Notes: a model not told the origin generated them from the letters alone. DNA of 64,000 nucleotides from Nioella ostreopsis (GCF_004000255.1 NZ_RCIQ01000017.1:20082-84081), one strand, 5' to 3'. Shown: positions 34,175-45,820, numbered from the stretch's first letter. A program made the numbers and translations.

Positions 34175-34969
34175 ATGACCAAGCCCATCATCTACCACAT
34201 CCCCGTCTGCCCCTTCTCGCAGCGCATCGAGATCCTGTTGGAACTGAAGGGCCTGCGCGACGCGGTGGAGTTTCGCGTGGTCGACATCACCAAACCCCGC
34301 GACCCGGAATTGCTGGCCAAGACCCGTGGCACCACCGCCCTGCCGGTTCTGGAAACCGAGGACGGGCGCATCCTGAAGGAAAGCCTTGTGATCATGCGCT
34401 ATGTGGAGGAACGGTTTGCCGACACCCCGGTGGCCCGCAGCGACCCCTATGAGCGCGCCGTGGAACGGATGATGATCACCCGCGAGGGGCCGTTCACCAT
34501 GACCGGCTACATGATGGTGATGAACCGCGACCGGGCGAAGGCCGAGGATTTCAGGGCAAAGATGCTGGATCACTACGCGTGGCTGTCGGATTTTCTCGAC
34601 CACCACAATCCCGGCGGGCTGTGGCTGGTCGACGATTTCGGGCTGGCCGAGCTGGTCTTCACCCCGATGATGATGCGCTTCTGGTTTCTCGACTATTACG
34701 AGGGCTTCGAGATCCCCGACGAGCCGCGCTTCGCCCGCGTGCGCCGCTGGCGCGACGCCTGCCTCGCCCACCCCGCCGCGCAGCAGGTGTGCTACGACGA
34801 GATCGTGAAGCTCTACTACGACTACGCCATCGGGGCGGGGAATGGCGCGCTTCCCGAGGGGCGGCAGGTTTCCAGCTTCACCTTCACGCCAGACTGGCCG
34901 GACCGCCCGATGCCACCGAGAGACAAATACGACCGGATCGCCTCGGACGCAGAGCTCGGGCTGGAGTGA
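34175..34969 (+). CDS. Glutathione S-transferase family protein
   Basis: This is a 264-residue protein with an N-terminal thioredoxin-fold domain (IIYHIPVCPFSQRIEILLELKG). CPFS is the active-site region and ALPVLETEDGRILKESLVIMRYVEE includes the glutathione-binding cis-Pro and Glu-Ser. An all-helical C-terminal domain follows. The ATG at 34175 is chosen because the upstream frame runs antisense to the SDR gene. It is divergent from the SDR gene. Confidence 0.87.
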   Translation: MTKPIIYHIPVCPFSQRIEILLELKGLRDAVEFRVVDITKPRDPELLAKTRGTTALPVLETEDGRILKESLVIMRYVEERFADTPVARSDPYERAVERMMITREGPFTMTGYMMVMNRDRAKAEDFRAKMLDHYAWLSDFLDHHNPGGLWLVDDFGLAELVFTPMMMRFWFLDYYEGFEIPDEPRFARVRRWRDACLAHPAAQQVCYDEIVKLYYDYAIGAGNGALPEGRQVSSFTFTPDWPDRPMPPRDKYDRIASDAELGLE

Positions 34970-34979
34970 AAAAAGGGGG

Positions 34980-35007
34980 TTCCCATCCCGCTTCCCGCAC
35001 GTAATAT
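34980..35007 (+). promoter_or_regulatory. Candidate promoter for the leu leader transcript
   Basis: TAATAT (35002-35007) is a good -10 box. A weak -35 (TTCCCA, 34980-34985) lies 16 bases before it. If correct, transcription would begin at about 35014-35015, right at the ATG of the leader peptide, giving a leaderless small ORF. Confidence 0.4.
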
Positions 35008-35014
35008 GCCCGCC

Positions 35015-35101
35015 ATGACGACGCACAGCCATATCACGACCCTGACTGCCCCCACGGGCGGCCTAGACCTGTGCGCTCTTCTTCTCCTTAGCCGCCTCTG
35101 A
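35015..35101 (+). CDS. leuA leader peptide, 28 residues, leucine-rich
   Basis: This small frame, too short for routine ORF finders, encodes MTTHSH-ITTLTAPTGGLDLCALLLLSRL (given in two parts). Eight of 28 residues are Leu, four of them consecutive (residues 22-25), with codons CTT CTT CTC CTT plus an earlier CTA, which should be uncommon in a genome this GC-rich. It ends 83 bp before leuA. Downstream RNA can fold in competing ways that involve its stop codon. This is the arrangement of a leucine attenuator: ribosome stalling at the Leu codons when charged tRNA-Leu is scarce would favour leuA expression. The peptide itself probably has no function. Confidence 0.72.
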   Translation: MTTHSHITTLTAPTGGLDLCALLLLSRL

Positions 35102-35169
35102 GCGTGCCTTTCGGCGCGACCGCTCAGGGGGGAACCAGCGCCGAAACGACACAAGACAATCTGGCTAAG
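35087..35169 (+). promoter_or_regulatory. Candidate attenuator RNA structures upstream of leuA
   Basis: Stem A pairs CCTCTGAGCG (35095-35104, spanning the leader stop) with CGCTCAGGGG (35121-35130). Stem B pairs TTCGGCGC (35110-35117) with GCGCCGAA (35138-35145). A and B interleave, so they exclude each other. CTTAGCC (35087-35093) can also pair with GGCTAAG (35163-35169), just before the leuA ribosome-binding site. No U-tract follows stem B, so control could act on translation rather than termination. Confidence 0.5.
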
Positions 35170-35184
35170 ACCAAGGATACCCCC

Positions 35185-36756
35185 ATGACCATCGACAAAG
35201 ATCGTGTGTTGATCTTCGACACCACCTTGCGTGACGGCGAACAATCGCCCGGCGCCACCATGAGCCATGACGAGAAGCTGGAGATCGCAGCCCTTCTGGA
35301 CGAGATGGGCGTCGACATCATCGAGGCGGGCTTTCCCATTGCCTCTGAAGGAGATTTCGCCGCCGTGTCCGAGATTGCCAAGCTGGCGAAATCCGCCACG
35401 ATCTGCGGTCTCGCGCGCGCCAATTACAAGGATATCGACCGCTGTTGGGAGGCCGTGAAACACGCCGTTTCCCCGCGTATCCATACCTTCATCGGCACCT
35501 CTCCGCAGCACCGCGCCATTCCGAACCTGACCATGGACGAAATGGCCGACCGCATCCATGAAACCGTGACCCATGCCCGCAATCTCTGCGACAACGTGCA
35601 GTGGTCGCCGATGGACGCGACGCGGACCGAATGGGACTATCTGGCGCGTGTGGTGGAGATTGCCATCAAGGCGGGTGCCACCACCATCAACATCCCCGAT
35701 ACCGTGGGCTACACCGCGCCAGTGGAATCGGCTGACCTGATCCGCCGCCTGATCGCAGAGGTGCCGGGCGCCGATGACGTGATCTTCGCCACCCATTGCC
35801 ACAATGACCTCGGCATGGCGACGGCGAACGCGCTTGGGGCCGTGGCGGGCGGCGCGCGGCAGATCGAATGCACCATCAACGGTCTGGGCGAACGCGCGGG
35901 CAATACCGCTCTGGAAGAGGTGGTGATGGCGCTGAAGGTCCGGCACGACATCATGCCGTGGCACACCAATATCGACACCCGCAAGATCATGCATATCTCG
36001 CGCCGGGTCTCGACCGTGTCGGGCTTCGCGGTGCAGCCCAACAAGGCCATCGTGGGCAAGAACGCCTTCGCCCATGAAAGCGGCATCCACCAGGACGGGA
36101 TGCTGAAAAGCGCCGATACGTTCGAGATCATGCGGCCAGAGGATGTGGGCCTCGCAGGCACCTCTCTGCCGCTCGGCAAGCATTCGGGCCGCGCGGCGCT
36201 GCGCGCCAAGCTCAAGGACCTCGGTTTCGACATGGTCGACAACCAGTTGAATGACCTCTTCGTGCGGTTCAAGGCGCTGGCCGACCGCAAGAAAGAGGTT
36301 TTCGACGACGACCTCATTGCGCTCGTCACCGATGCCGCCGCCGCAGGTACCGAGGATCATCTGGAGCTGAAGTTCCTGCGCGTGATCTGCGGCACCGAGG
36401 CCCCCCAATCCGCCGACATCACCCTGCGCGTGGGCGACAAGGACCATCAGGCAACGGCGCAGGGCGACGGCCCGGTCGATGCGGCTTTCAACGCGGTCAA
36501 GGCGCTCTACCCGAACGAAGCGGCCTTGCAACTCTATCAGGTCAGCGCTGTGACCGAAGGCATGGACGCGCAGGCCACAGTGACCGTCCGGATCGAGGAA
36601 GACGGGCGCATCGCGACCGGCCAGTCGGCGGATACCGATACCGTGGTCGCCAGCGTCAAGGCTTACGTCAACGCGCTCAACCGCCTGATCGTCCGGCGCG
36701 AGAAGCTGGGTGAAGGTAGCGACAAGCGCGAAGTCTCCTACAAGGACGTGAACTGA
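35185..36756 (+). CDS. leuA: 2-isopropylmalate synthase
   Basis: This 523-residue enzyme catalyses the first step of leucine synthesis (acetyl-CoA + 2-ketoisovalerate). The catalytic barrel has FDTTLRDGEQSPGA near residues 9-22 and the metal-binding HCHNDLGMATANALGAV. The C-terminal LeuA regulatory domain (from about 390) mediates feedback inhibition by leucine. The ATG at 35185 (MTIDKDRVLIFDT) follows AAGG; the upstream frame is the leader region. A terminator follows directly. Confidence 0.96.
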   Translation: MTIDKDRVLIFDTTLRDGEQSPGATMSHDEKLEIAALLDEMGVDIIEAGFPIASEGDFAAVSEIAKLAKSATICGLARANYKDIDRCWEAVKHAVSPRIHTFIGTSPQHRAIPNLTMDEMADRIHETVTHARNLCDNVQWSPMDATRTEWDYLARVVEIAIKAGATTINIPDTVGYTAPVESADLIRRLIAEVPGADDVIFATHCHNDLGMATANALGAVAGGARQIECTINGLGERAGNTALEEVVMALKVRHDIMPWHTNIDTRKIMHISRRVSTVSGFAVQPNKAIVGKNAFAHESGIHQDGMLKSADTFEIMRPEDVGLAGTSLPLGKHSGRAALRAKLKDLGFDMVDNQLNDLFVRFKALADRKKEVFDDDLIALVTDAAAAGTEDHLELKFLRVICGTEAPQSADITLRVGDKDHQATAQGDGPVDAAFNAVKALYPNEAALQLYQVSAVTEGMDAQATVTVRIEEDGRIATGQSADTDTVVASVKAYVNALNRLIVRREKLGEGSDKREVSYKDVN

Positions 36757-36762
36757 TCACAT

Positions 36763-36792
36763 AAACGGCCGCCCCGCAAAGGCGGCCGTTTT
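36763..36792. terminator. Bidirectional terminator between leuA and the Ldh-family gene
   Basis: An 11-bp stem AAACGGCCGCC (36763-36773) / GGCGGCCGTTT (36781-36791) with a 7-base loop is flanked by A- and T-runs. It serves both convergent genes and its right edge touches the Ldh gene stop codon. Confidence 0.9.
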
Positions 36793-37853
36793 CATCCCGG
36801 CTCCGCACCCATCTCTCGTGCCATCTCCTCGATCGCGGCCCAGATCCTGCCCGGCACCATCAGCGGCTTGCCCTGCGCAGTCGCGTGCAGATCGCGCTCC
36901 CGCTCACCCGGAACCTGCACCGGCCCGCGCCCTTCCGCCGGGGCGGAGACCCGGATTTCCGCCAGAATTTCTTCCGCCACCACCTGCATCGCCGGGGCCT
37001 CGTGATAGCGGCGGCAGTCCAATGCCAGCACCAGCCAGTTGATTTCCCCCTTCAGGACGGGCCCCAGCATCGCCTCGCCCACCAGTTCCGCAATCAGCGC
37101 GAGGCCATAGCCCAAAGGCCCGCCCTTGGGTAGGATCGCACCACCATTGAAATAATCCTCCGGATCGCGGGAGGGCGCGCCAGTGCGGTCGACGATCAGC
37201 CCCTCGGGCAGGTCCACCCCCGCCGCGCGGGCCGCATAGATCCAGCCACCAGCCGCCTGCGACGTGGCGATGTCGATCACCACCGGCCCCCGGTCACCGC
37301 CCGGCATGGCGATGCAAAACGGATTGGTCGGCAACAGCGCCTCGCGCCCGCCATAGGGCGCCACCATCCGCCAGCGCTTGCGATTGCCGCCGCCAAGCGC
37401 GATGGACAGGCAGCCGCGCCGCGCCGCAATCTCTCCGAAGGCCCCAAGCCGCCCGGTATGACCCGCCCCCAGAACGCCCACGGCAGAAATGCCGTTTTCA
37501 AGCGCGGCCTCGGCGGCGGCTTCATGGGCGATGCGCATTGCCGGGATGCCGATCGCGCCATGGGCCTGCACCGTCAGCCGCCCGCCATCCTGCCGCAGAA
37601 TCTCGGGCCGCGCCTTGGGGTCGAGCGTGCCGTCCAGCATTTCCCGCGTGTATTGCAACGTGCGCACGATGCCATGGGACTCGACCCCGCATTGATCCGC
37701 CTCGACCAGGTGATCGGCCACCTCGCGCGCCACCTCAGGCGCGGCACCTGCCGCCCGGAAAAGCCCGCAGGCCACGCGCGCCGCCACCTCGGGCGCCACG
37801 GCGACCCGATCCAATACATTGAGCTTTCCGTGCTTTTCCGACTTTTGGGCCAT
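36792..37853 (-). CDS. Ldh family NAD(P)-dependent oxidoreductase (malate/lactate dehydrogenase type)
   Basis: This is a 353-residue protein of the YlbC/YiaK/ComC family (PF02615), which reduces 2-oxoacids such as oxaloacetate, sulfopyruvate or ureidoglycolate-type substrates. Typical stretches are VESHGIVRTLQYTREMLDG, VLGAGHTGRLGAFGEIAARRG and PTNPFCIAMPG. GAGGCAGG precedes the ATG. The specific substrate cannot be assigned, and no pathway partner is adjacent. Confidence 0.86.
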   Translation of the reverse strand: MAQKSEKHGKLNVLDRVAVAPEVAARVACGLFRAAGAAPEVAREVADHLVEADQCGVESHGIVRTLQYTREMLDGTLDPKARPEILRQDGGRLTVQAHGAIGIPAMRIAHEAAAEAALENGISAVGVLGAGHTGRLGAFGEIAARRGCLSIALGGGNRKRWRMVAPYGGREALLPTNPFCIAMPGGDRGPVVIDIATSQAAGGWIYAARAAGVDLPEGLIVDRTGAPSRDPEDYFNGGAILPKGGPLGYGLALIAELVGEAMLGPVLKGEINWLVLALDCRRYHEAPAMQVVAEEILAEIRVSAPAEGRGPVQVPGERERDLHATAQGKPLMVPGRIWAAIEEMAREMGAEPG

Positions 37854-37928
37854 GCGCCTGCCTCTTTGACATCTCCGATCCGGACGGTGTCACAGCCGCA
37901 CGGCTTGCGCAGCAGCTTTTTTGCGCGG

Positions 37929-40232
<2,304 letters not shown>

Positions 40233-40267
40233 TCCGCCGCCAGTCGCGGCCCCGATAAAAGGATCCC

Positions 40268-41209
40268 ATGGCCCGAGAGCGTTCCGACAGCAGCCACATC
40301 AGACCCGTCCGGCGCCTGCTGCTGGCGGTCCTGTTCCTGTGTCTGGCGGTCATGGTCCTGATCTGGCGGATCGACAATCCCCGCGTCGAACGGCTGCGCA
40401 GTGCCATCACCGACCGGATCGTGCCGAATCTGGAATGGGTCATGGCCCCGGTCACCGCCTTTGGCCGGATGGTTGACGACTTCCAGTCCTACACACGGCT
40501 CTATCAGCAGAACGAGGAACTCAGACGCGAGTTGCAGCAGATGCGGTCCTGGCGCGAAGCCGCCTTGCAGCTGGAACAGGAAAACGCCCGCCTGCTCGAT
40601 CTCAACCGGGTGCAGCTGGACCCGGAACTGACCTATGTGACCGGGCTGGTTCTGGCCGACAGTGGCAGCCCGTTCCGCCGGTCCGTTCTGCTGAATGTCG
40701 GCGCGCGCGATGGCATTCTGGACGGATGGGCCACGATGGATGGGCTCGGCGTCGTGGGGCGCATCTCGGGCGTGGGCCAGAACACCGCGCGTGTGGTGCT
40801 GCTGACCGACGCCGCCAGCCGCGTTCCGGTCACGGTCATGCCCTCCAGTCAGCAGGCGCTGTTGATGGGCGACAATACCGGCCTGCCGCTGTTGGAATTT
40901 CTGGAAGATATCGAAGACATCTCGCCCGGTGACCGGATTGTCACCTCCGGCGATGGCGGCGTCTTCCCGCCCGGCCTGCTGGTGGGCCATGTGGTGGTGG
41001 ACCGCGACGGGCGATTGCGTGCCCGCCCCTCTGCCGATTTCTCGCGGCTGAACTTCCTGCGCGTCATGCGCAGCCATCCGGGCACCTCGCTGTCCGATCC
41101 CGGCGGGCTGATCGGCCCGCCCTGGCCGCTGCCGACGGCAGATGCGACCGCCCCTGACCCCGAGGCAACTGCCGAAACCGAAACCGCGGACGAGGCCACC
41201 GATGGGTGA
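40268..41209 (+). CDS. mreC: Rod shape-determining protein MreC
   Basis: This 313-residue protein has a short cytoplasmic tail, one membrane helix (LLLAVLFLCLAVMVLIW, about 17-33), a periplasmic coiled coil (LYQQNEELRRELQQMRSWREA...) and a beta-rich domain (SGSPFRRSVLLNVGARDGI). It links MreB with PBP2/RodA. The C-terminus is a Pro/Ala/Glu/Thr-rich tail. It starts 35 bp after mreB and overlaps mreD by 8 bp. Confidence 0.95.
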   Translation: MARERSDSSHIRPVRRLLLAVLFLCLAVMVLIWRIDNPRVERLRSAITDRIVPNLEWVMAPVTAFGRMVDDFQSYTRLYQQNEELRRELQQMRSWREAALQLEQENARLLDLNRVQLDPELTYVTGLVLADSGSPFRRSVLLNVGARDGILDGWATMDGLGVVGRISGVGQNTARVVLLTDAASRVPVTVMPSSQQALLMGDNTGLPLLEFLEDIEDISPGDRIVTSGDGGVFPPGLLVGHVVVDRDGRLRARPSADFSRLNFLRVMRSHPGTSLSDPGGLIGPPWPLPTADATAPDPEATAETETADEATDG

Positions 41210-41735
41210 GGACGCGCAAAGCCGGATCTGGGGCTACCGGGCCATCTATGTCCTGTTTGGTCTCGCCATCATCTTCTACCGCCTGTTGCCGCTGGAAACC
41301 GGCACGCCGGGCCTGCCCGGCCCCGACTTCATCCTCTGCCTCACGCTGGCCTGGGTGCTGCGCCAGCCCATGGCAGTTCCGGTCGGTTTGATCCTGCTTC
41401 TGATGCTGCTCGGCGATTTCCTGCTGCAACGCCCGCCGGGCCTGTGGACCGCGCTCGCCATCGGGGCCAGCGAATACCTGCGCAACCGCCGCGCGGGGAT
41501 CGCGGAAACCCCGTTTCTCTTTGAATGGGGCATGGTTGCAGGCTGCATTCTGGCCATGGTTCTCGGGCAGCGGCTGATCCTGTGGGTGCTGCTGGCCGAT
41601 CAGCCAAGCCTTGGCCTGGCGCTGATGGAAGGGCTTGCCACGATCGTGATCTACCCGTTGGTTGTCTTGGTCTCGAAATTCGCCTTGGGACTGGATAAGT
41701 TGCCGGTAGTGGAATCAGAGCCCGGGCGGCCATGA
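41202..41735 (+). CDS. mreD: Rod shape-determining protein MreD
   Basis: This is a 177-residue inner-membrane protein with five to six hydrophobic segments and the family-typical LPGPDFILCLTLAWVLRQP and GLWTALAIGASEYLRNR. The ATG at 41202 overlaps the end of mreC; the earlier in-frame start lies deep in the mreC tail. It overlaps mrdA by 4 bp. Confidence 0.9.
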   Translation: MGEDAQSRIWGYRAIYVLFGLAIIFYRLLPLETGTPGLPGPDFILCLTLAWVLRQPMAVPVGLILLLMLLGDFLLQRPPGLWTALAIGASEYLRNRRAGIAETPFLFEWGMVAGCILAMVLGQRLILWVLLADQPSLGLALMEGLATIVIYPLVVLVSKFALGLDKLPVVESEPGRP

Positions 41736-43678
41736 AACGATCCCAGAAAGAAGCCGAGGACAGCGCCCGCAAGATCACGCGGCGATCCATGATCATGGGC
41801 GGCTTCATGCTGCTGACGGGTGGCATCCTCGCCGCCCGGATGCGCTATCTTCAGGTGGAACGCGCCGATGATTTCCGCCTTCTGGCCGAGGAAAACCGCA
41901 TCCGCATCGACCTGCTGCCACCCGCGCGCGGGCTGATCTATGACCGCTACGGGCAGCTTCTGGCAGACAATGAACAGAATTACACCGTGGTGATGGTGCG
42001 CGAGAATGTCGAGGATGTGGACGCGGTGCTGGACCGGCTGTCGCATATCATCAATATCGACATGGCCTCGCTGAACCGCGCCCGCGAAGACATGATGGCT
42101 CGCGCGCCGCATGTCCGCGTGACGCTGGCCGACCGGCTCAGTTGGGACGAATTCGCCTCGGTCGCCGTCAATGCGCCCGCCCTGCCCGGCATCACGCCCG
42201 AGGTGGGCCTGTCACGGGTCTACCCGTTCGGCGCCGATTTCGCCCATGTTGTCGGCTATGTGGGCCCGGTGTCGGATTACTATCTGGAAAGCACCGGCGA
42301 CACCGACCCGATCCTGCAAACCCCCGATTTCCAGGTCGGTCGCTACGCGGTCGAGGCACGGATGGAACAGGATCTGCGCGGCGAGGCGGGAAATCTCTGG
42401 GTCGAGGTGAACTCCGCCGGGCGCGTCATGCGGGAACTGGACCGCGAAGCACCCGTTCCGGGCGATGATCTGCAACTGACCATCGACACCGGGTTGCAGA
42501 ACTATGCACAGGCCCGGCTTGGCAACGAAAGCGCCTCAGCCGTGGTGATGGAGGTCGAGACCGGCGAGGTGCTGGCGCTGGCCTCCTCGCCCTCCTATGA
42601 CCCCAATCTCTTCGTGCGCGGCATCTCGGTCGCCGAATACAGCAGCCTGACGGAAAACCCCTATCGCCCGCTGGCCAGCAAGACTGTGCAGGGTCTCTAC
42701 CCGCCGGGATCCACTTTCAAGATGGTCACCGCGCTGGCCGGGCTGGAGGCCGGGCTGATCGAGCCCGAGGAAACCATCACCTGCAACGGGTTCGTGGAAC
42801 TCGGCACTCGCCGCTTCCACTGCTGGCGCCGGGGCGGTCACGGGCGCATGAACATGGTCGACGGGCTGTCCCAGTCCTGTGACGTCTACTATTACGAACT
42901 GTCCCAGAGGGTCGGGATCGAGCGCATCGCCGCTATGGCCCGCCGTCTCGGACTTGGCGTGCGCCACGACCTGCCCCTGTCCGGTGTCGCGTCGGGGCTG
43001 ATCCCGTCTCGGGAATGGAAACTGGCCAACCGGGGCAGCGAATGGGTGGTCGGCGATACGCTGAACACCTCGATCGGGCAGGGCCTGGTGCTCAGCTCAC
43101 CCCTGGAACTTGCGGTCATGACCAGCCGCCTGGCCACCGGGCGGCAGATTCTGCCGCAACTGGTCCGCACCCTGAACGGCGTCAATCAGCGTGTCGATTC
43201 CTTCGCTGAAGTCGACATTCCCGCCGCGCATCTGGATGTGATCCGGCAAGGCATGTGGTCGGTGACCAATTTCCGCCGGGGGACGGCCTTTGGCGCCCGC
43301 GTCACCGAAGAGGGATACGAGATCGCCGGCAAGACCGGCACCAGCCAGGTCCGCAACATCACCGCCGCCGAACGGGAGGCCGGCGTCACCGCCAACGAGG
43401 ATCTGCCCTGGGACCGGCGCGACCATGCGCTCTTCGTGGGCTACGCGCCTGCCGACAATCCGCGCTACGCGGTCAGCGTGGTAGTGGAACATGGCGGCGG
43501 CGGGTCGGCCGTCGCAGCCCCCATTGCCCGCGATCTGCTGCTGCGTGCCATGTATGGCGAGCTGCCGCCGCTGTCTGCCTACCCGGTCGGCCTGCGGCGC
43601 GACATCGAAGAGATGCATGACAACATGGACCTGCTGCCGCTGGAGATCCTGCGAAGCACGGGCCGGGTCCGGGCATGA
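41732..43678 (+). CDS. mrdA: Penicillin-binding protein 2 (peptidoglycan D,D-transpeptidase)
   Basis: This 648-residue class B PBP has an N-terminal membrane anchor (about 17-37), the non-penicillin-binding dimerisation region (PARGLIYDRYGQLLADN) and the transpeptidase domain. The active site GSTFKMV (SxxK) is near residue 330, SCDVYYYE-type SxN follows, and KTGTSQ is near residue 535. It crosslinks side-wall peptidoglycan with RodA. It overlaps both neighbours by 4 bp. Confidence 0.95.
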   Translation: MKRSQKEAEDSARKITRRSMIMGGFMLLTGGILAARMRYLQVERADDFRLLAEENRIRIDLLPPARGLIYDRYGQLLADNEQNYTVVMVRENVEDVDAVLDRLSHIINIDMASLNRAREDMMARAPHVRVTLADRLSWDEFASVAVNAPALPGITPEVGLSRVYPFGADFAHVVGYVGPVSDYYLESTGDTDPILQTPDFQVGRYAVEARMEQDLRGEAGNLWVEVNSAGRVMRELDREAPVPGDDLQLTIDTGLQNYAQARLGNESASAVVMEVETGEVLALASSPSYDPNLFVRGISVAEYSSLTENPYRPLASKTVQGLYPPGSTFKMVTALAGLEAGLIEPEETITCNGFVELGTRRFHCWRRGGHGRMNMVDGLSQSCDVYYYELSQRVGIERIAAMARRLGLGVRHDLPLSGVASGLIPSREWKLANRGSEWVVGDTLNTSIGQGLVLSSPLELAVMTSRLATGRQILPQLVRTLNGVNQRVDSFAEVDIPAAHLDVIRQGMWSVTNFRRGTAFGARVTEEGYEIAGKTGTSQVRNITAAEREAGVTANEDLPWDRRDHALFVGYAPADNPRYAVSVVVEHGGGGSAVAAPIARDLLLRAMYGELPPLSAYPVGLRRDIEEMHDNMDLLPLEILRSTGRVRA

Positions 43679-44814
43679 GCTATCTTGAATACACCCAGAA
43701 GGCCACGCCCACGGGCTTACGCAAGGTGCTGTACCTGAACTGGGCGCTGATCATCCTGCTGACGGCGGTGGCCTGCGTGGGCTTCCTGATGCTCTATTCC
43801 GTTGCCGGTGGCTCCATGCGTCCCTGGGCCGGGCCGCAGATGCAGCGCTTTACGCTCGGCCTCACCGCCATGATGATCGTCGCCTTCACCCCCATCTGGT
43901 TCTGGCGCAATGTTTCGGCGCTGGCCTATGGCCTGTCGCTGATCCTGCTTCTGCTGGTGGAGTTCTTCGGCACCGTCGGCATGGGTGCACAGCGCTGGAT
44001 CGACCTCGGTTTCATGCGCCTGCAACCGTCCGAGCTGACAAAGATCACCGTGGTGATGCTGCTGGCCGCCTATTACGACTGGCTCGATATCCGCAAGGTC
44101 TCGCGCCCGCTCTTCGTGCTGATTCCGGTCGCGATCATCCTCGTACCCGCCTTCCTGACCTTCATTCAGCCGGACCTCGGCACCGCTTTGCTGATCCTTG
44201 TGGGCGGCGCGGCGGTGATGTTCTGCGCAGGCGTCCACTGGGCCTATTTCGCGGCCGTCATCGCCTCGGCAGGCGGTATCGTGACGGCTGTCTTCGCCTC
44301 GCGGGGCACCGCGTGGCAGCTGTTGCAGGACTACCAGTACCGCCGCATCGACACATTCCTCGACCCGTCCTCGGACCCGCTTGGCGCGGGCTATCACATC
44401 ACCCAAAGTCAGATTGCCCTTGGCTCCGGCGGCTGGACGGGCCGGGGTTTCATGCAGGGCACCCAGATCCGGGGCGATTTCCTGCCAGAGGCGCAGACCG
44501 ATTTCATCTTTCCCACGCTGGCCGAAGAATTCGGCTTCGTCGGCGCGGCCTCGCTACTGGGGCTCTACCTGCTGATCCTGCTCTTCTGCATCGTCACCGC
44601 GATCCAGACAAAAGACCGTTTCAGCTCGCTGGTCACGCTTGGGGTGACGGCGACCTTCTTCCTCTACTTCGCCATCAACATGGCGATGGTGATGGGGCTG
44701 GTGCCCGTCGTGGGGGTGCCGCTGCCGCTGGTCAGCTATGGTGGCTCGGCGATGCTTGTGCTCATGGCTGCTTTCGGGTTGGTTCAGTCAGCACATGTGC
44801 ACCGCCCCCGCTGA
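43675..44814 (+). CDS. rodA: Rod shape-determining protein RodA (SEDS glycosyltransferase)
   Basis: This 379-residue SEDS-family protein polymerises lipid II glycan strands for elongation. It has about ten membrane helices and the conserved GAQRWIDLGFMRLQPSELTK and EAQTDFIFPTLAEEFGFVGA stretches, the latter carrying the essential Asp. The C-terminus has GVPLPLVSYGGSAMLVLMAAFGLV. It overlaps mrdA by 4 bp, the usual PBP2-RodA pairing. Confidence 0.95.
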   Translation: MSYLEYTQKATPTGLRKVLYLNWALIILLTAVACVGFLMLYSVAGGSMRPWAGPQMQRFTLGLTAMMIVAFTPIWFWRNVSALAYGLSLILLLLVEFFGTVGMGAQRWIDLGFMRLQPSELTKITVVMLLAAYYDWLDIRKVSRPLFVLIPVAIILVPAFLTFIQPDLGTALLILVGGAAVMFCAGVHWAYFAAVIASAGGIVTAVFASRGTAWQLLQDYQYRRIDTFLDPSSDPLGAGYHITQSQIALGSGGWTGRGFMQGTQIRGDFLPEAQTDFIFPTLAEEFGFVGAASLLGLYLLILLFCIVTAIQTKDRFSSLVTLGVTATFFLYFAINMAMVMGLVPVVGVPLPLVSYGGSAMLVLMAAFGLVQSAHVHRPR

Positions 44815-44824
44815 AGGACCCGAC

Positions 44825-45757
44825 ATGCTGACCATCCTCTTCGCCGCCCGCCCCGACCGTTGGGACGCCTATGAAGCCCCGCTCAACCGCGCCATCGCCG
44901 CCACTGGCTTGACCGATTTCCGCGTTGTGACAAAGGCCGCGCCGGAAGAGGTGGATTACATCGTCTACGCCCCCAACAGCGACGTGCAGGATTTTTCGAT
45001 CTTCCCCAATCTCAAGGCGATCCTGAACCTCTGGGCCGGGGTGGAAACCATCGTCGGAAATTCCACGATCACCGTACCGCTTTGCAGGATGGTCGATACC
45101 GGCCTGCGCGAAGGAATGCGCGAATGGGTCACGGGCCACGTGCTGCGCCACCATCTGGGGATGGACGCGCAGATCAAGGGCACACCCGGCCTGTGGGAGC
45201 CCAGAATACCGCCGCTGGCCCGCAACCGGGCCGTCGCCATTCTGGGACTGGGAGAGCTGGGAACCGCCTGCGCCGAGACGCTGCTGGCGCTCGGGTTCAC
45301 CGTCACGGGGTGGAGCCGCAGCCCCAAATCCATCCCCGGCGTGAACTGCTTTCATGGTGAAGACGGGCTGACAGAGTGTCTTGCAACCGCTGAAATTGTG
45401 GTGCTGCTGCTGCCGAACACACCGGCAACCGAAAATACCCTGAACGCCCGGACCCTGGCCGCAATGCCGCGCGGGGCCTTCGTGATCAATCCCGGACGCG
45501 GCCCGTTGATTGATGATGACGCGCTCTTGGCGGCGCTCGACGATGGCCAGATCGCCCACGCGACGCTCGATGTCTTCCGAGTGGAACCCTTGCCCGCGGA
45601 TCACCCCTACTGGCACCATCCACAGGTCACCGTCACCCCGCATATCGCGTCGGAAACCCGGCCTGAAACGGCCGCCGAGGTCATCGCAGAGAATATTCGG
45701 CGGTCCGAATCCGGCGAGCCCCTTCTGCATCTCGTGGACAGGTCTGCGGGCTACTGA
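44825..45757 (+). CDS. D-2-hydroxyacid dehydrogenase (glyoxylate/hydroxypyruvate reductase A type)
   Basis: This 310-residue NAD(P)-dependent reductase has the Rossmann motif GLGELGTACAETL (near residue 141), the catalytic Arg in VINPGRGPLIDDDAL, Glu in DVFRVEPLP and the catalytic His in TPHIASET. The overall pattern fits GhrA. The ATG at 44825 lies 10 bp after rodA, so it may be the last gene of the rod-shape transcript, though it has no known link to cell shape. Confidence 0.87.
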   Translation: MLTILFAARPDRWDAYEAPLNRAIAATGLTDFRVVTKAAPEEVDYIVYAPNSDVQDFSIFPNLKAILNLWAGVETIVGNSTITVPLCRMVDTGLREGMREWVTGHVLRHHLGMDAQIKGTPGLWEPRIPPLARNRAVAILGLGELGTACAETLLALGFTVTGWSRSPKSIPGVNCFHGEDGLTECLATAEIVVLLLPNTPATENTLNARTLAAMPRGAFVINPGRGPLIDDDALLAALDDGQIAHATLDVFRVEPLPADHPYWHHPQVTVTPHIASETRPETAAEVIAENIRRSESGEPLLHLVDRSAGY

Positions 45758-45791
45758 GCACGGCAAAACAGCGTGTCGTCTGCACGCAGGG

Positions 45792-45820
45792 TGTACGGGG
45801 GGTGTACAGGGGGTGTACGC
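45792..45820. repeat. 29-bp GTGTAC repeat, copy 2
   Basis: It is identical over 29 bp to 18420-18448. It occupies the 88-bp gap between two convergent genes (ghrA-type and sseB). Further GTGCAC/GTGTAC-like half units flank it on both sides. Confidence 0.85.
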
